Source of the DNA: Georgenia sp. EYE_87
GTDB taxonomy: Bacteria > Actinomycetota > Actinomycetes > Actinomycetales > Actinomycetaceae
DNA: 64,000 nucleotides
Direction: 5' to 3'
Assembly (NCBI RefSeq): GCF_023148685.1
Contig: NZ_JAHXNL010000003.1
Coordinates: 100,369-164,368 of the forward strand
Shown: piece by piece, positions 18,758 through 27,598 of the stretch
Layout of the letters: each line of letters opens with the position of its first letter
Numbering within the stretch: position 1 is the stretch's first letter
The notes under the pieces: generated by a model
Seen by the model: the letters and a program-made list of their open reading frames with translations, nothing else
Told to the model about the DNA's origin: nothing
Databases searched by the model: none
Program-made: the position numbers and the translations under genes

Positions 18758-19573
18758 ATGAGCATGTACGACCGGTACGAGCACCTGCTGACCGAGTTCG
18801 TCGAGCCCGGGATCCTCCGGGTGACGATGCACAGCCCCGGCCGTCTTAACGCCGCACACGCCGGTATGCACCGGGAGCTGGCGAACATCTGGCGGGACAT
18901 CGACGAGGACCCGGAGGTTGACGTCGCCATCCTCACCGGGTCCAACGGCGTCTTCTCGGCCGGCGGGGACCTCGACCTCGTCAAGGAGATGTCGGAGGAC
19001 TTCGCCGTGCTGTCCCGCGTGTGGAAGGAGGCCAAGGACCTCGTCTACAACGTCATCAACTGCTCCAAGCCGATCGTGTCGGCGATGGAGGGCCCCGCCG
19101 TCGGCGCGGGCCTCGCCGCGGGACTCCTGGCGGACATCTCGATCGCCGCCAAGGACGCGCGGATCATCGACGGTCACACGCGCCTCGGGGTCGCGGCCGG
19201 CGACCACGCCGCCATCGTCTGGCCGCTGCTGTGCGGCATGGCCAAGGCCAAGTATCACCTGCTGCTCTGCGAGAAGGTCCTCGGCGAGGAGGCCGAGCGC
19301 ATGGGCCTGGTGTCGCTGTCGGTGGACGCCGACCAGGTTCAGGACACCGCGCTGGACGTGGCCCGGAAGCTCCGGGACGGCTCACCCACCGCGATCCGGT
19401 GGACCAAGTACGCCCTGAACAACTGGCTGCGCATGGCAGGGCCGACGTTCGACTCCTCCCTCGCGCTGGAGTTCCTCGGGTTCAACGGTCCGGACGTGCG
19501 CGAGGGCCGGCAGGCGGTCGTAGAGAAGCGGCGCCCGACCTTCGAGGGCGCCCGCGCCTCCGCGGAGGGGTGA
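18758..19573 (+). CDS. crotonase-family protein with altered active site
   Basis: 271-residue enoyl-CoA hydratase/isomerase superfamily member, 13 bp downstream of the dehydrogenase, with GAGGAG before ATG 18758. The oxyanion-hole motif is present ([20 protein letters not shown]). Where canonical hydratases have [16 protein letters not shown], this protein reads [19 protein letters not shown], so the first catalytic glutamate is missing. Simple hydration is therefore unlikely. Isomerase, hydrolase or ring-cleaving crotonase activities are possible. It appears to be a dedicated pathway enzyme rather than a redundant hydratase. Confidence 0.85.
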   Translation: MSMYDRYEHLLTEFVEPGILRVTMHSPGRLNAAHAGMHRELANIWRDIDEDPEVDVAILTGSNGVFSAGGDLDLVKEMSEDFAVLSRVWKEAKDLVYNVINCSKPIVSAMEGPAVGAGLAAGLLADISIAAKDARIIDGHTRLGVAAGDHAAIVWPLLCGMAKAKYHLLLCEKVLGEEAERMGLVSLSVDADQVQDTALDVARKLRDGSPTAIRWTKYALNNWLRMAGPTFDSSLALEFLGFNGPDVREGRQAVVEKRRPTFEGARASAEG

Positions 19574-19578
19574 GGCAC

Positions 19579-20439
19579 GTGGCATTCTCGACCGATCAGC
19601 ACGCCGGCCACCGCGGCCAGGCGGGGATCGACAGCGGCACGGGCCGCTCCTGGACGGTCGTCGGTCCTGACTTCAGGATCGAGGTCAGCGAACCCGCGGC
19701 CGGCGTGGCCCTTGTCCGGATGGACCGCCCGGGGGCACGAAACGCACTCAGCATGCCCCTGCGGCAGCGTCTGGCCGAGACGTTCGACCGTCTGGCCGAG
19801 GACGACGGCGTGCGTGCGGTGGTGCTGACCGGCACCACCGCGGCGTTCGCCGCCGGGGCGGACGTCAGGAGCATGCAGGGCGTGGACCCGGTGGAGATGT
19901 ACCGCCGCCACACGGAGAAGCTGTGGGCCGCGGTGGGCAGCTTCCCGCGCCCCGTCATCGCCGCCGTCAACGGCTACGCCCTCGGCGGCGGGCTCGAGCT
20001 GGCGATGAACGCCGACATCATCGTCGCCGGCACGTCGGCAAAGCTCGGGCAGCCGGAGGTGAAGCTGGGCATCATGCCCGGAGCGGGAGGGACACAGCGA
20101 CTCCTGCGCGCGGTCGGGAAGTTCCATGCCATGCGCCTTTGCCTGACCGGCGAGATCATCACTGCGGCCGACGCCGAGCGAATGGGCCTGGTCTCCGAGG
20201 TGGTCGACGACGACGTCGTCGAGTCTCGGTCTGTCGAGATGGCCGCCGGCCTCGCCCAGCTGCCGGTCCTCGCCCTCGAGCACATCAAGGAGGTCATCAC
20301 GCTCGGGGCCGACGCGCCGCTCGAGGCCGCGCTGGGCCTGGAACGCAAGGCGTTACAGGTCCTGTTCGCCTCCCGCGACAAGGAGGAGGGGATGGCAGCG
20401 TTCGTCGAGCGGCGGCAACCCGCGTTCGAGGGGCGCTGA
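19579..20439 (+). CDS. enoyl-CoA hydratase
   Basis: 286-residue crotonase with the canonical active site: [21 protein letters not shown] for the oxyanion hole, the first glutamate in [19 protein letters not shown] and the second in [10 protein letters not shown]. It most resembles PaaF-type trans-2-enoyl-CoA hydratases. Start GTG 19579 lies 5 bp after the upstream stop, behind a GGAGGGGTGAGG-like site overlapping that stop. About 30 residues precede the conserved fold, so a later start is possible. It is last in the operon. Its 3' end, including the stop codon, is duplicated 25 bp downstream. Confidence 0.9.
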   Translation: MAFSTDQHAGHRGQAGIDSGTGRSWTVVGPDFRIEVSEPAAGVALVRMDRPGARNALSMPLRQRLAETFDRLAEDDGVRAVVLTGTTAAFAAGADVRSMQGVDPVEMYRRHTEKLWAAVGSFPRPVIAAVNGYALGGGLELAMNADIIVAGTSAKLGQPEVKLGIMPGAGGTQRLLRAVGKFHAMRLCLTGEIITAADAERMGLVSEVVDDDVVESRSVEMAAGLAQLPVLALEHIKEVITLGADAPLEAALGLERKALQVLFASRDKEEGMAAFVERRQPAFEGR

Positions 20440-20472
20440 CCACGAGCAGTCTTGAGGGCGATGACCACGAGC
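20437..20472. repeat. duplicated 3' end of the enoyl-CoA hydratase gene
   Basis: TGACCACGAGC, beginning with the stop codon, is at 20437-20447 and again at 20462-20472. Similarity extends upstream of both copies (ttcgaggggcgc versus cttgagggcga), so about 22 bp spanning the stop codon was duplicated in the 66-bp gap to the convergent iclR gene. Confidence 0.8.
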
Positions 20473-20505
20473 GCGCGGGCCGCGATGCCGCGACCCGGCC
20501 GCCGA

Positions 20506-21240
20506 TCAGTCGGACAGCCGGTCCACGGCAGCGCGCATCGACGAAAGCAGCCGATCCTCACCGTCGTCGTCCAGGTACTCCACCCGGACGGCGAAGGTCA
20601 GGGCGTAGAGCTCCCCGCCGCTGCGGAGGGGGGCGGCGACCCCGCCGATCTCGGAGCGCCAGCGTCCTCGGTTGATCACCAGCAGGTCGCGCCCGACGAC
20701 GAGGCTCTCCTCGAAGTCCTTGACGCTGTGGCCGCGAGCCGTCAGGTCGGACCGGATGCTCCGCACCAGCCGGGTCTTCTGGGGCTCCTCCATCGCCGCA
20801 AGCAGTGCGATTCCGGCGGCGGACATCGAGATGGGAAGCCGACCACCCACCGCAAGGGGCACCGATCGGAGGTCTCGCCCACGGGCGGTGGCCAGGAAGG
20901 CGACGTGCAGCTCGTCCCGGACCGCCAGCGCAGCGGTGCACCCCGTCTCCGCACTCATCTCGTCCAGCACCCGCTGGGCCCGGCTCGCGAGGGGTGTGTT
21001 CGCGAGGACCGGGTATCCGAGACGGAGGTTCTTCGGCGTGAGCCGGTACGCTCCCTGGTCGCTGGTGAACCGGAGGTAGCCGAGCTGGACCAAGCTGTCG
21101 GTGAGCCGGGAGACAGTCGACGGCGGCAGCTCCGTCGCTCGCGCAATCTGCCCGTTGGTCATCGGGCCGGACGCTCGGGAAAGTACTTCGAGAATTCTAA
21201 TCCCACGGGCGAGCGCCTCTACGGGTTTGCCGGACGACAT
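20506..21240 (-). CDS. IclR family transcriptional regulator
   Basis: 244-residue regulator. The N-terminal winged helix is about residues 8-70 (ALARGIRILEVLSRA, NGQIARATELPPSTVSRLTDSLVQLGYL). The C-terminal IclR effector domain includes VGGRLPISMSAAGIALLA and INRGRWRSEIGGVAAPL. Such proteins usually bind a small organic acid and control adjacent catabolic operons. It is divergent from atoE and convergent with the hydratase operon, placing it centrally in the acyl-CoA island. Candidate binding sites lie 40 bp upstream of its own start and between the thiolase and dehydrogenase operons. Confidence 0.92.
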   Translation of the reverse strand: MSSGKPVEALARGIRILEVLSRASGPMTNGQIARATELPPSTVSRLTDSLVQLGYLRFTSDQGAYRLTPKNLRLGYPVLANTPLASRAQRVLDEMSAETGCTAALAVRDELHVAFLATARGRDLRSVPLAVGGRLPISMSAAGIALLAAMEEPQKTRLVRSIRSDLTARGHSVKDFEESLVVGRDLLVINRGRWRSEIGGVAAPLRSGGELYALTFAVRVEYLDDDGEDRLLSSMRAAVDRLSD

Positions 21241-21280
21241 CTGCCCAGACTACCACGCATATGGACGCCCTTTCCGCACA

Positions 21281-21299
21281 GCGAAACACTCTTCCGTCC
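21281..21299. promoter_or_regulatory. candidate IclR operator, copy 2
   Basis: GCGAAACACTCTTCCGTCC in the 212-bp iclR-atoE divergent gap shares GCGAAACA-3 bp-TTCCGT with the site at 17108-17126. Its position 40 bp upstream of the iclR ATG suits autoregulation plus control of the transporter/ligase operon. A weaker GTGAAAACCGTTCTGACC (about 21377-21394) may be a half-conserved third site with one base less in the spacer. Confidence 0.5.
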
Positions 21300-21452
21300 G
21301 ATCTAATTGCCGCCCGTGCGACGCGCCCGGTAGCGTCCACGGAGCATCGCGCCAGCAGCGTTCATCTCACTGTCGAGTGAAAACCGTTCTGACCGCCCCC
21401 CAGCAAGCGCAATACGCCCCCGACGTACATTTACGCCAGAAAGCTGAGACCT

Positions 21453-22835
21453 ATGCAGACCGACTTGAGGATTTCGACAAAGATGTCCGCCTCCGAGCGC
21501 GTGGCGAACTGGTACAGCCGTTATTTCCCTGACGCGCTGATCTTCGCGCTCATACTCACCGTCCTGTCTGTCGTGCTCGCGCTCGCCATGACGGATGCGG
21601 GGCCGGTCGGCGTGCTGGAGGCATGGTTCGGCGGCCTGCCGATGCTGTTCCAGTTCGCCTTCCAGCTGGCGTTCACGTACGCCGCCGCCCTGGTTCTCGT
21701 CGACACCCCCGCCGTGCAGCGCGGCATCAGGCGCGCCGCCGGCCTGATCAAGACCCCGCAGACGGCCTACCTCGTCACCGGGCTGGTCGGCGCCGCCACC
21801 TCGTTCATCGGCTGGTACATCGGCCCGGTCGTGACCGCGATCCTCGCCCGCGCTCTCGCCAAGGAGATCCGCGGCGTCGACTACCGGCTGATCTCGGCCA
21901 TCGCCTACTCCTCGTTCGTCATCTCCCTGACCGGCATCTCCGGCACCATCCCGCTCTTCGTCGCCACCGAGGGACCGCTGACGGAGCTCGTCGGGGGGCT
22001 TATCCCGCTCGAGCGGACGACGTTCTCGACGATGAACCTCGTCTCGGCCGGACTGATCGTCATCGTCACCGCCGTCATCTACGCCGTCGTCGCCCGCCGC
22101 AAGACCGAGATCGTCTCGTTCCAGGACCTCGCGATCGAGGGCTACGCGGAGGACGAGGCTCCGGCTGACGCAGACGACCACCGGGACGACAGCGTGGCCG
22201 ACAAGATCAACCACAGCCGTGCGATCCTGCTGGTCGTCGGCCTCATGGGCCTGGGCTACCTCGTCTACTACCTGGCAACGACCGGGCTCGCCGGCCTGAA
22301 CCTCAACACCGTCGCCGTCATCGCGCTGGTGATGGGGATGCTCGTCCAGAAGGACGCCATGTCCTACGCGCGCTCCTTCACGAGGAACCTCTCGGCCAGC
22401 AGCTCGATCATGCTGCAGTTCCCGCTCTACGGCGGCATCGCCGCCATCTTCGCCGAGACGGGGCTCGCCGCCCGCTTCTCCGACGGGCTCATCGCGATCG
22501 CCAACGAGGCAACCTTCCTGCCGATCGTCTTCGTCATCACCGGCTTCCTCAACCTCTTCGTGCCCTCGGCAGGTTCTCAGTTCGTCGCTACGGCACCCTT
22601 CTTCCTGCCGGCGGGCGGCGCCCTCGGTGTCGACAACGTCATGACCATCATGGCTGTCACCTACGGCGACATCTGGACCAACCTCATCCAGCCGTTCTGG
22701 GCGCTGCTCTACTTCCCGATCCTCGCCGCGGGCACCAGGCTCCGGGTGCGCGACTTCATGGGCTACAACCTGCCAATCCTGATCGCCGTCGGCCTGATCT
22801 GGGGCACCGCCCTCGTCGTCTTCGGGACTCCGTAG
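21453..22835 (+). CDS. atoE: short-chain fatty acid transporter, AtoE family
   Basis: 460-residue polytopic membrane protein with many hydrophobic segments, e.g. YFPDALIFALILTVLSVVLA and NLFVPSAGSQFVATAPFFLP, and the family signature GDIWTNLIQPFWALLYFPIL. AtoE-family proteins take up short-chain fatty acids such as butyrate or acetoacetate. A hydrophilic acidic loop (EDEAPADADDHRDD) separates the two halves. ATG 21453 is used here; ATG 21483 (MSASERVANW) is possible and neither has a good ribosome site. It leads the operon atoE-ligase-MDR-MaoC, implying that the imported acid is CoA-activated next. Confidence 0.9.
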   Translation: MQTDLRISTKMSASERVANWYSRYFPDALIFALILTVLSVVLALAMTDAGPVGVLEAWFGGLPMLFQFAFQLAFTYAAALVLVDTPAVQRGIRRAAGLIKTPQTAYLVTGLVGAATSFIGWYIGPVVTAILARALAKEIRGVDYRLISAIAYSSFVISLTGISGTIPLFVATEGPLTELVGGLIPLERTTFSTMNLVSAGLIVIVTAVIYAVVARRKTEIVSFQDLAIEGYAEDEAPADADDHRDDSVADKINHSRAILLVVGLMGLGYLVYYLATTGLAGLNLNTVAVIALVMGMLVQKDAMSYARSFTRNLSASSSIMLQFPLYGGIAAIFAETGLAARFSDGLIAIANEATFLPIVFVITGFLNLFVPSAGSQFVATAPFFLPAGGALGVDNVMTIMAVTYGDIWTNLIQPFWALLYFPILAAGTRLRVRDFMGYNLPILIAVGLIWGTALVVFGTP

Positions 22836-22851
22836 CATCTCCCGACTCACC

Positions 22852-24312
22852 ATGTTCCGATCAGTGCACAGTCCGTCGAAGGGTCAGGTCGCCGTGCGCG
22901 AGATAGTCAAGCCCCCCTACTACTACAACTCCATCGACTGGGACCGGTTGGTGAAGGAGTACGAGCCGCCGTTCGAGTTCATGAGCGGCACACGGCTCTG
23001 GAGCCGGGACCGGATCGCCGCCGCCCAGACGGAGCGTCTCAAGGGCGCCCTCGAGCGGGCCTCGGAGGTTCCGTTCTATCAGCGGCTGTGGGCGGACCAC
23101 GGGTTCCAGCCCGGGGACGTGAAGAGCGTCGACGACCTGTCCAAGGTGCCCCAGTACACGATCGACGACATCCGGGTCAGCATCGACCGCGAGCCGCCGT
23201 TCGGGGACTACCAGAGTCACCACTTCGCCGACGGCGCCCACACGCCGCTGCGCTTCTACACCAGCGGGGGAACAACGGGGATGCCCCGGCCCACGATCTA
23301 CACCCAGTGGGACCGCGAGGTCGGGGCCATCCTCAGCGCCCGCACGTTCCTCATGCAGGGTGTTCGGCCGGGGGATGCGGTGATCAACGCCTGGGCCTAC
23401 TCGACCCACAACGCCGCCTGGATCATGGACCACGGCCTGTGGCACTGGCTCGGCGCCATCCCGATCACCACGGGCACGGGGAACGTCACACCCACCGAGA
23501 AGCAGGTGGAGATGGCGCAGCTCTACGGGGCCGCGTCCATCACCGCCACCTCGGACTACCTGCTGCACATCGCGGACACCGCCCGACGTATGGGCATCGA
23601 CCCGAAGAACGACCTCAACCTCAAGACCCTGCTGTCCTTCGGTGACACGGCCGCGGTCGAGGAGGCGTTCGGCGTGCCGGCCTACGACTCGTACGCCTTC
23701 CACGAGGTGCAGTACGTGGCGGCGGAGTGCGAGGCGAAGGACGGCCTGCACATCTTCGAGGACGCGTTCGTCATCGAGGTGGTGGACTTCGAGACCGGTG
23801 AGGTGCTCCCGCCCGGTCACCGGGGCAACATCGTGGTGACCTGCCTCTACAAGACCGGCACGCACCAGATCCGGTACAACATCCAGGACATCTCGGCGAC
23901 GCACGAGCTCACGGAGTGCGCCTGCGGCAGCGTGCACCGGAAGCTGGACTACTTCCAGGGCCGCAGCGACACCATGGTGAAGCTACGCGGCGTCAACGTC
24001 TGGCCGGAGGCCTGCGGAAAGATCATCCAGGACAACCCCGGCGTCAGCGGCGAGTACTTCGTCTACGTCGAGCGTGTCACCCCGCCCGGCAAGATGGCTC
24101 GCGAGGAGATGACCGTCATGGTCGAGGCCGCCGACGGCGTCGGCGACCGTGACCGCCTCGGCGCGGACCTCGAGAAGCTGCTCAAGCAGAAGATCGGCGT
24201 GCAGATCGGCGTTGAGGTCGTCGACCGTGACTCCCTCCGGGAGCTCACCGGCCACGGGCACCGCGCCAAGCTCAAGAGGTTCGAGGACCGGCGGGGAGTG
24301 CTGGCGCGATGA
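22852..24312 (+). CDS. phenylacetate-CoA ligase-like acyl-CoA synthetase
   Basis: Adenylate-forming enzyme of the PaaK family, up to 486 residues. The AMP-binding loop YTSGGTTGMPRPT is near residue 140, with TYGxxE-like region YDSYAFHEVQYVAAECE and the C-terminal GRSDTMVKLRGVNVWPE and RAKLKRF. It should convert a carboxylic acid plus ATP and CoA to the acyl-CoA. The PaaK resemblance suggests an aryl or short branched acid, but the neighbouring transporter is of the short-chain type, so the substrate is open. Start ATG 22852 lacks a ribosome site; GTG 22894, with GAAGGG upstream, is an alternative. It lies 16 bp after atoE. Confidence 0.85.
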   Translation: MFRSVHSPSKGQVAVREIVKPPYYYNSIDWDRLVKEYEPPFEFMSGTRLWSRDRIAAAQTERLKGALERASEVPFYQRLWADHGFQPGDVKSVDDLSKVPQYTIDDIRVSIDREPPFGDYQSHHFADGAHTPLRFYTSGGTTGMPRPTIYTQWDREVGAILSARTFLMQGVRPGDAVINAWAYSTHNAAWIMDHGLWHWLGAIPITTGTGNVTPTEKQVEMAQLYGAASITATSDYLLHIADTARRMGIDPKNDLNLKTLLSFGDTAAVEEAFGVPAYDSYAFHEVQYVAAECEAKDGLHIFEDAFVIEVVDFETGEVLPPGHRGNIVVTCLYKTGTHQIRYNIQDISATHELTECACGSVHRKLDYFQGRSDTMVKLRGVNVWPEACGKIIQDNPGVSGEYFVYVERVTPPGKMAREEMTVMVEAADGVGDRDRLGADLEKLLKQKIGVQIGVEVVDRDSLRELTGHGHRAKLKRFEDRRGVLAR

Positions 24313-25334
24313 CGGCGATGGTCCAGGCCGCCCACGGCGAGGAACTCGTGGCCGAGGAGCGGCCCGTAGCCGCCCTCGGCGGCGAGGACGTCCGGGTCGA
24401 CATCGAGGTGTGCGGGCTCAACCATCTCGACCTGTGGCTCAAGCGCGGTGACACGGGCGATCGACTCTCGCTCCCCCGCGTCCCCGGAAGCGACATCCTC
24501 GGAACGGTCGGCGCCGTCGGTGAGCTGGTGGAGCACGTCGGCGTCGGCGACCGGGTTCTGGTCTATCCCGGGCGGTCCTGCGGGCAGTGCGGCCAGTGCC
24601 GGGCCGGTCGGGAGTCGGCATGCCGCTCGTTCGAGGTGCTCGGCTACGGCTTCGACGGCGGGTACGCAACAAGCATCACGGTCAGCAAGAATGACGTCTT
24701 CCGGGTGCCGGCCTCGTCCGGCGCCGGGTGGGGTGCGGTACCCGTCTCCTACATCACTGCCTGGAACGCGATGGTCGTCAAGGCGGGTCTGACCGCCGGG
24801 GAGACGGTCGCAGTGTGGGGCGCGGCGGGCGGGCTCGGAAATGCCGCGCTGCGCATCGCCACCGCGATCGGCGCCGAGGCGATCGCCGTGGTCAGCAGCG
24901 ACGCGAAGGAGGCGTGGCTTCGGGAGAACGGGTGGGCCGGCACGGTCATCGTCCGCGACGAGGCCACGGCCAGGCAGGTCCGTGGGGTCACCGGTGGGCG
25001 CGGCGTCGATGTCGTGCTGGACCACGTCGGTGCAGCGACGTGGATGGAGAGCATCCGGATGCTCGCCACCCGGGGCCGCCTCGCCTTCTGCGGGGTCACC
25101 ACCGGCCACGAGGCGGTGACGGACCTGCGCCACGTCTTCGGCAAGCAGCTGAGCATCCACGGCACCTGGCTGGGAGACCGCAGGGACCTTGCCGCGGTCG
25201 TCGACCTGCTGTCGAGCCACCCCGAGGCGCTCCCCGTGGTCGAGCGGTCATTCCCGCTGGACGAGGCGAACCGCGCCCAGAAGCTGCTTGCCGACGGCGA
25301 CCACTCCGGCAAAGTCGTGCTCACTGTCGGCTGA
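24309..25334 (+). CDS. zinc-type alcohol dehydrogenase / quinone oxidoreductase (MDR)
   Basis: 341-residue medium-chain dehydrogenase/reductase. A GroES-like N-terminus includes VCGLNHLDLWLKRG and a four-cysteine structural zinc site, CGQCGQCRAGRESAC. The Rossmann motif is AVWGAAGGLGNAALR. Start ATG 24309 overlaps the ligase stop (ATGA). In context it may oxidise an alcohol or reduce an enoyl-CoA intermediate; family membership alone does not decide. Confidence 0.85.
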   Translation: MTAMVQAAHGEELVAEERPVAALGGEDVRVDIEVCGLNHLDLWLKRGDTGDRLSLPRVPGSDILGTVGAVGELVEHVGVGDRVLVYPGRSCGQCGQCRAGRESACRSFEVLGYGFDGGYATSITVSKNDVFRVPASSGAGWGAVPVSYITAWNAMVVKAGLTAGETVAVWGAAGGLGNAALRIATAIGAEAIAVVSSDAKEAWLRENGWAGTVIVRDEATARQVRGVTGGRGVDVVLDHVGAATWMESIRMLATRGRLAFCGVTTGHEAVTDLRHVFGKQLSIHGTWLGDRRDLAAVVDLLSSHPEALPVVERSFPLDEANRAQKLLADGDHSGKVVLTVG

Positions 25335-25350
25335 CGGGAGACTGATCACC

Positions 25351-25809
25351 ATGGAACCGGTCGACAGCCGTCCAGTCTTCTTCGAGGACTTCGCGAGCGG
25401 CACCATCTACGACCTCGGCAGCGTCTCGGTGTCAGCGGACGACATCGTCATCTTCGCCGAGCAGTTCGACCCGCAGGGTTTCCATGTCGACGAGGAGGCC
25501 GGCAGAATCGCCGGATTCGGTGGCCTGATCGCGTCCGGCTGGCACACCGTCGGCCTCTACATGCGCCTTTTTGTCGACGGACTCCTGGGCACCAGCCGCA
25601 GCCTGGGCTCGCCCGGCGGCGACGAACTTCGCTGGTTCGTCCCGGTCCGGCCGGGCGACACCCTCAGCGCCCGGTGCACCATCGGCGAGGTGCGGGAGTC
25701 TCGGAGTGATCCGCGGCGCGGTGTCGTGCACACCTGCGGCGAGATGATCAACCAGAACGGGCAGGTCGTGATGCGGATGAGAACTGTCAGCCTGATCGGC
25801 CGCCGCTGA
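25351..25809 (+). CDS. MaoC-like hotdog-fold dehydratase
   Basis: 152-residue single hotdog-domain protein with the R-specific hydratase signature: FAEQFDPQGFHVDEEAG, where Asp and His are the expected catalytic pair, followed by FGGLIASGWHTVGLYMR. It likely hydrates an enoyl-CoA with the opposite stereochemistry to the crotonases. ATG 25351 is used, with GGGAG 10 bp upstream and 16 bp after the MDR stop. It is last in the operon; its stop is 3 bp from the end of the convergent helicase gene. Confidence 0.87.
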   Translation: MEPVDSRPVFFEDFASGTIYDLGSVSVSADDIVIFAEQFDPQGFHVDEEAGRIAGFGGLIASGWHTVGLYMRLFVDGLLGTSRSLGSPGGDELRWFVPVRPGDTLSARCTIGEVRESRSDPRRGVVHTCGEMINQNGQVVMRMRTVSLIGRR

Positions 25810-25812
25810 CCG

Positions 25813-27504
25813 TCACCCGACTTCCGCGGTCGCTGGCGACCAGTCCTGCGCCGAACCCAGTCGGCGTCGCACGCCTTCGCCGCCGACCTCCTCGACCAAC
25901 GCCAGCGGGCCGACGACGACGAGCAGCGAGCCGGCGCGGGACAGCCCGGTGTAGAGGATCTCGCGGGCCCGCTCCCGGTCCCGGAAGCCGTTGACACACA
26001 GCACGACGACCGGTCGCTCCAGGCCCTTGAAGCCGAGGACGTGGCCGTAGAACACGTCCTCGGCGGCCAGGAAGTCGTCCCAGTACTCCTGGTACCCGGC
26101 GAGCTCGACGGTGTGGCGCTGCTCGGGATGCCGCCGTCCCGTGGTGAGCAGCGCGACCTGCCCGGGGTCCCAGCCCTCGCCGAGCAGCGCCTCGACGGCG
26201 TCGTCCGCAGCCGCTACGGCGTCCTCCGGCGGCACGTCGACCACCCGAACCGGCTCGCCGGGCGCGCCCCGCGGGCGCATGGCGACCTGGGACATGCTCC
26301 CGATGAGCTGGGCGATCTGCTTGGTGTTGCGCAGGTTCTCCTCGAGCTCGAACGGGGGAAGATCGATCGGGTCGTGACCGTCGCGCGGGAAGACCCGCTG
26401 GCCGTCGTCGAGGAAGACGTAGAGCCCGCCGTGCTCCGGGTCGCGCAGGCACTGCAGCAGGTTGGGCCACCAGATGTCGGAGAAGTCCTGCGCCTCGTCC
26501 ACGACGACGGCGTCGAACAGGTCGCCCGCGGGACGCCTGGCCGCGAGGGTGCCGAGCTGCTCCGGGAGGCGACGCTCCCAGTAGTCGGAGTCGTCGTCGG
26601 CGCCCGGCTCCGCGCCCCACCGGAGGGGCAGGTCGTGGAAGAGCCCGACGTAGGCGGGCCGGTCCCTGGCCGGCCAGGTCGCGACGAGTCGCTCGAAGAA
26701 CCGGCCCAGGCCGCGGCTGTAGCAGACCAGCGCGACCCGCTTGCCGCTGCGGGCGAGCCGGCGGGCCTGCGCGGTCGCGACCCACGTCTTGCCCGTGCCG
26801 GCGCCACCGATCACGCGCGCTCGGCTCTGGTTGCCGAGGAACCGGGTGAGGAGCTGCGCCTGGTCATGGGTGAGCCGCTCGACGACGGCGCCCTGCTCGG
26901 CGGCCCGGGCGATCGAGTCGACGTGACGCGGCAGGGAGGACACGACAACGTCGATCAGGATCTCCGCCTCGGCGGCGGACAGCGGCTTGTGGCCCGCGCC
27001 GTGCTCGTGGATGGCCTGGAGCACGCGGGCCGCGACGTCTCCGAGCTCGTGCCTGTCCACCACCATGGTCCGGGCCAGGTTCGGCGCCGACCACCCCTGG
27101 GGCACCTCCGTGAAGGGCAGCGCAACCAGGTGCGTCGTGCGCGAGCTCGCGACGGCGGTGGGGCCGGTGCCGCGTCGGCGCAGGTAGTCCTGCAGCAGGT
27201 GGCGGGCGTCCTGCACCTGCTCGGCCGGGTCCTCGATGCGCCGCTCGTGGCCGCCCGATGACACGTGCCAGGCTCCGCCGTCGTCCTTCCAGACGTTGCC
27301 GCCCTTGACCTCGATGACGGCGATCCCCGCTCCCGGCCAGGCGACGAGCAGGTCGATCTCGCGCTCCTTCGCCCCCTCGATCAGCGGGATGGAGCGGAAG
27401 AGGACCGCCTCGTCGGGAAGCTGACTGCGCAGCGCCTCCCACACGGCGCGCTCGCCGTGGAACCCGTCGGGGAAGTCGGGATCGGGCGGGAAGAGGCGCG
27501 GCAT
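25813..27504 (-). CDS. NERD domain-containing UvrD-like helicase
   Basis: 563-residue protein. An N-terminal NERD nuclease-related domain (about residues 15-125) contains the conserved acidic EREIDLLVAWPGAGIAVIEVKGG, in which the Asp and Glu-x-Lys match the nuclease core. A superfamily 1 helicase follows, with Walker A GGAGTGKTWVAT near residue 235 and Walker B VVVDEAQDFSDIW near residue 333; the C-terminal VLGFKGLERPVVVLCVN and EILYTGLSRA are UvrD-C motifs. It probably acts in DNA repair or defence; the partner is unknown. Transcribed alone, it starts at ATG 27504 behind AAGAAGG. Confidence 0.87.
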   Translation of the reverse strand: MPRLFPPDPDFPDGFHGERAVWEALRSQLPDEAVLFRSIPLIEGAKEREIDLLVAWPGAGIAVIEVKGGNVWKDDGGAWHVSSGGHERRIEDPAEQVQDARHLLQDYLRRRGTGPTAVASSRTTHLVALPFTEVPQGWSAPNLARTMVVDRHELGDVAARVLQAIHEHGAGHKPLSAAEAEILIDVVVSSLPRHVDSIARAAEQGAVVERLTHDQAQLLTRFLGNQSRARVIGGAGTGKTWVATAQARRLARSGKRVALVCYSRGLGRFFERLVATWPARDRPAYVGLFHDLPLRWGAEPGADDDSDYWERRLPEQLGTLAARRPAGDLFDAVVVDEAQDFSDIWWPNLLQCLRDPEHGGLYVFLDDGQRVFPRDGHDPIDLPPFELEENLRNTKQIAQLIGSMSQVAMRPRGAPGEPVRVVDVPPEDAVAAADDAVEALLGEGWDPGQVALLTTGRRHPEQRHTVELAGYQEYWDDFLAAEDVFYGHVLGFKGLERPVVVLCVNGFRDRERAREILYTGLSRAGSLLVVVGPLALVEEVGGEGVRRRLGSAQDWSPATAEVG

Positions 27505-27598
27505 GCCTTCTTCCTACCGCAGGGCTGGGGTGTCCCGGACGTGTTTCGTCCGGGCCACCTCTGTCGGCCGTCAACGAGTGCCGGCGAGCACCCTTACC

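Noticed and set aside
25813..27504. Core of a novel anti-phage defence island
   Set aside because: NERD-helicase proteins occur in some defence loci, but the neighbours here are metabolic genes and no other defence gene is present.
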